Virus record (IMG/VR): IMGVR_UViG_3300009551_000005
Span: 1 to 64,000 of that record
DNA: 64,000 bases
Reading direction: 5' to 3' (one strand)
Origin: a virus
Within the stretch, counting starts at the first letter, position 1. Every line of letters starts with the position of its first letter. The position numbers and the translations under genes are program-made. Shown here piece by piece: positions 63,640 to 64,000 of the stretch. The notes beneath the pieces are model-generated. The model was not told the origin of the DNA, did not search any database, and saw nothing but the letters and a program-made list of their open reading frames with translations.

Positions 63640-63770
63640 CCGAGCCCGACTCGCTCCAGATGGCGAAGCGGAAGTTCGACCTCGTGACTCGAGACATCAA
63701 GGAGTCGCAGCGCCTCGCGAAGACGCGTCTGCGCGCCATCCTCGCGTCCACGGGCACGGACCGTCGGTGA
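63636..63770 (+). CDS. Tiny basic protein, 44 aa
   Basis: GTG start in a GTGA overlap. Basic helical product (MAKRKFDLVTRDIKESQRLA, then KTRLRAIL). Its stop TGA (63768-63770) lies inside palindrome copy 10, as for the gene ending at 7305. Confidence 0.5.
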   Translation: MTEPDSLQMAKRKFDLVTRDIKESQRLAKTRLRAILASTGTDRR

Positions 63771-63784
63771 TCGATCACCGACGG
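63761..63784 (+). promoter_or_regulatory. 24-bp palindrome, copy 10 (perfect)
   Basis: Supplies the stop codon of the tiny upstream gene. TAGGCT follows after 6 bp. Confidence 0.85.
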
Positions 63785-63790
63785 CGCTGC

Positions 63791-63796
63791 TAGGCT
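63791..63796 (+). promoter_or_regulatory. Promoter -10 (TAGGCT)
   Basis: TAGGCT 6 bp after palindrome copy 10, with a leader of about 25 nt and AGGAG before the ATG at 63828. GGCTC at the -10 is complementary to GAGCC at the ribosome site. Confidence 0.5.
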
Positions 63797-63827
63797 CATC
63801 CGGGAGACCTCAACAGGAGCCCGGACA

Positions 63828-64000
63828 ATGCCCGACGAAGCCAAGACCGAACCGACCAAGATCGACGCGCCGAAGGAGATGGCCAAAGTCATCGTCGCCG
63901 GCGACCCGCCTGCCAGCACCACGTCTCTTCAAGGCACGAGCGCAGGCTTCGCCACGCGGCAGTTCGCGATCACCGCGCTCTGCGTCGCCGGCGGGTTCCT
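63828..64000 (+). CDS. Hypothetical protein, N-terminal part only
   Basis: 57 codons visible before the window ends. A disordered Lys/Glu/Pro-rich start (PDEAKTEPTKIDAPKEMAKV) leads to a hydrophobic stretch beginning FAITALCVAGGF that looks like the start of a membrane helix. Possibly a holin or other membrane protein; incomplete. Confidence 0.6.
   Translation, partial: MPDEAKTEPTKIDAPKEMAKVIVAGDPPASTTSLQGTSAGFATRQFAITALCVAGGF

Noticed and set aside
4816-63784. Repeated palindromes read as a CRISPR array
   Set aside because: The copies are 2-10 kb apart with genes between them, not regularly spaced with short spacers, and no cas gene is visible.

Overview
This window is a stretch of a large, tailed, contractile-tail (myovirus-type) bacteriophage genome of high GC content. 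It carries the phage head module (large terminase, portal, Mu-F-like head protein, scaffold-like protein, major capsid), a tail module (sheath, tube, frameshifted assembly chaperones, tape measure, LysM protein, hub, spike, gp25-like wedge, baseplate-J-like wedge), several fibre-like proteins and at least two lysis enzymes. No integrase, lysogeny repressor, DNA polymerase or host chromosomal genes are visible, so lifestyle cannot be read from this piece. The host is probably a myxobacterium-like species (Myxococcota, Polyangia type). This is inferred from the base composition and from small lipoproteins rich in Asp-Ala-Gly and Pro, a style common in that group.

Layout. 1-12 kb: tightly packed small genes with ATGA/GTGA overlaps, including the large terminase, a HicA-like protein, a dCMP deaminase with extra zinc knuckles and a ParB-domain protein. 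12-19 kb: lipoproteins, small membrane proteins, a papain-like protease, a multidomain endolysin, an MT-A70 methyltransferase, and two structured non-coding elements. 19.6-22.6 kb: portal and Mu-F-like protein. 22.8-33 kb: fibre/decoration proteins, three of which share an N-terminal motif. 33-37.3 kb: decoration-like protein, terminator, scaffold-like protein, major capsid. 37.5-42.3 kb: small head-tail genes and minus-strand singletons, one of them a membrane-anchored lytic enzyme. 42.4-53.6 kb: sheath to spike. 53.7-55.4 kb: an accessory cassette behind its own strong promoter. 55.4-64 kb: baseplate wedge and distal tail genes with a two-gene minus-strand insert.

Two genome-wide regulatory patterns stand out. 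First, a 24-bp palindrome (CCGTCGGTGATC plus its mirror) occurs ten times, eight perfect and two with one mismatch. At most sites it lies exactly 3 or 6 bp from a -10-like hexamer, sometimes on both sides. Second, about 30 genes on both strands have a -10-like hexamer (TANNNT, or a CATCNN variant) 6-8 nt before the start codon, the arrangement of leaderless transcripts. Where a gene instead has a leader with a Shine-Dalgarno sequence, that sequence is often complementary to bases at the -10 box. mRNAs read through from upstream could then hide the ribosome site, while mRNAs from the gene's own promoter would leave it free. Together these suggest a phage-wide regulon of many short transcription units under one dimeric DNA-binding protein that is not encoded recognisably here.
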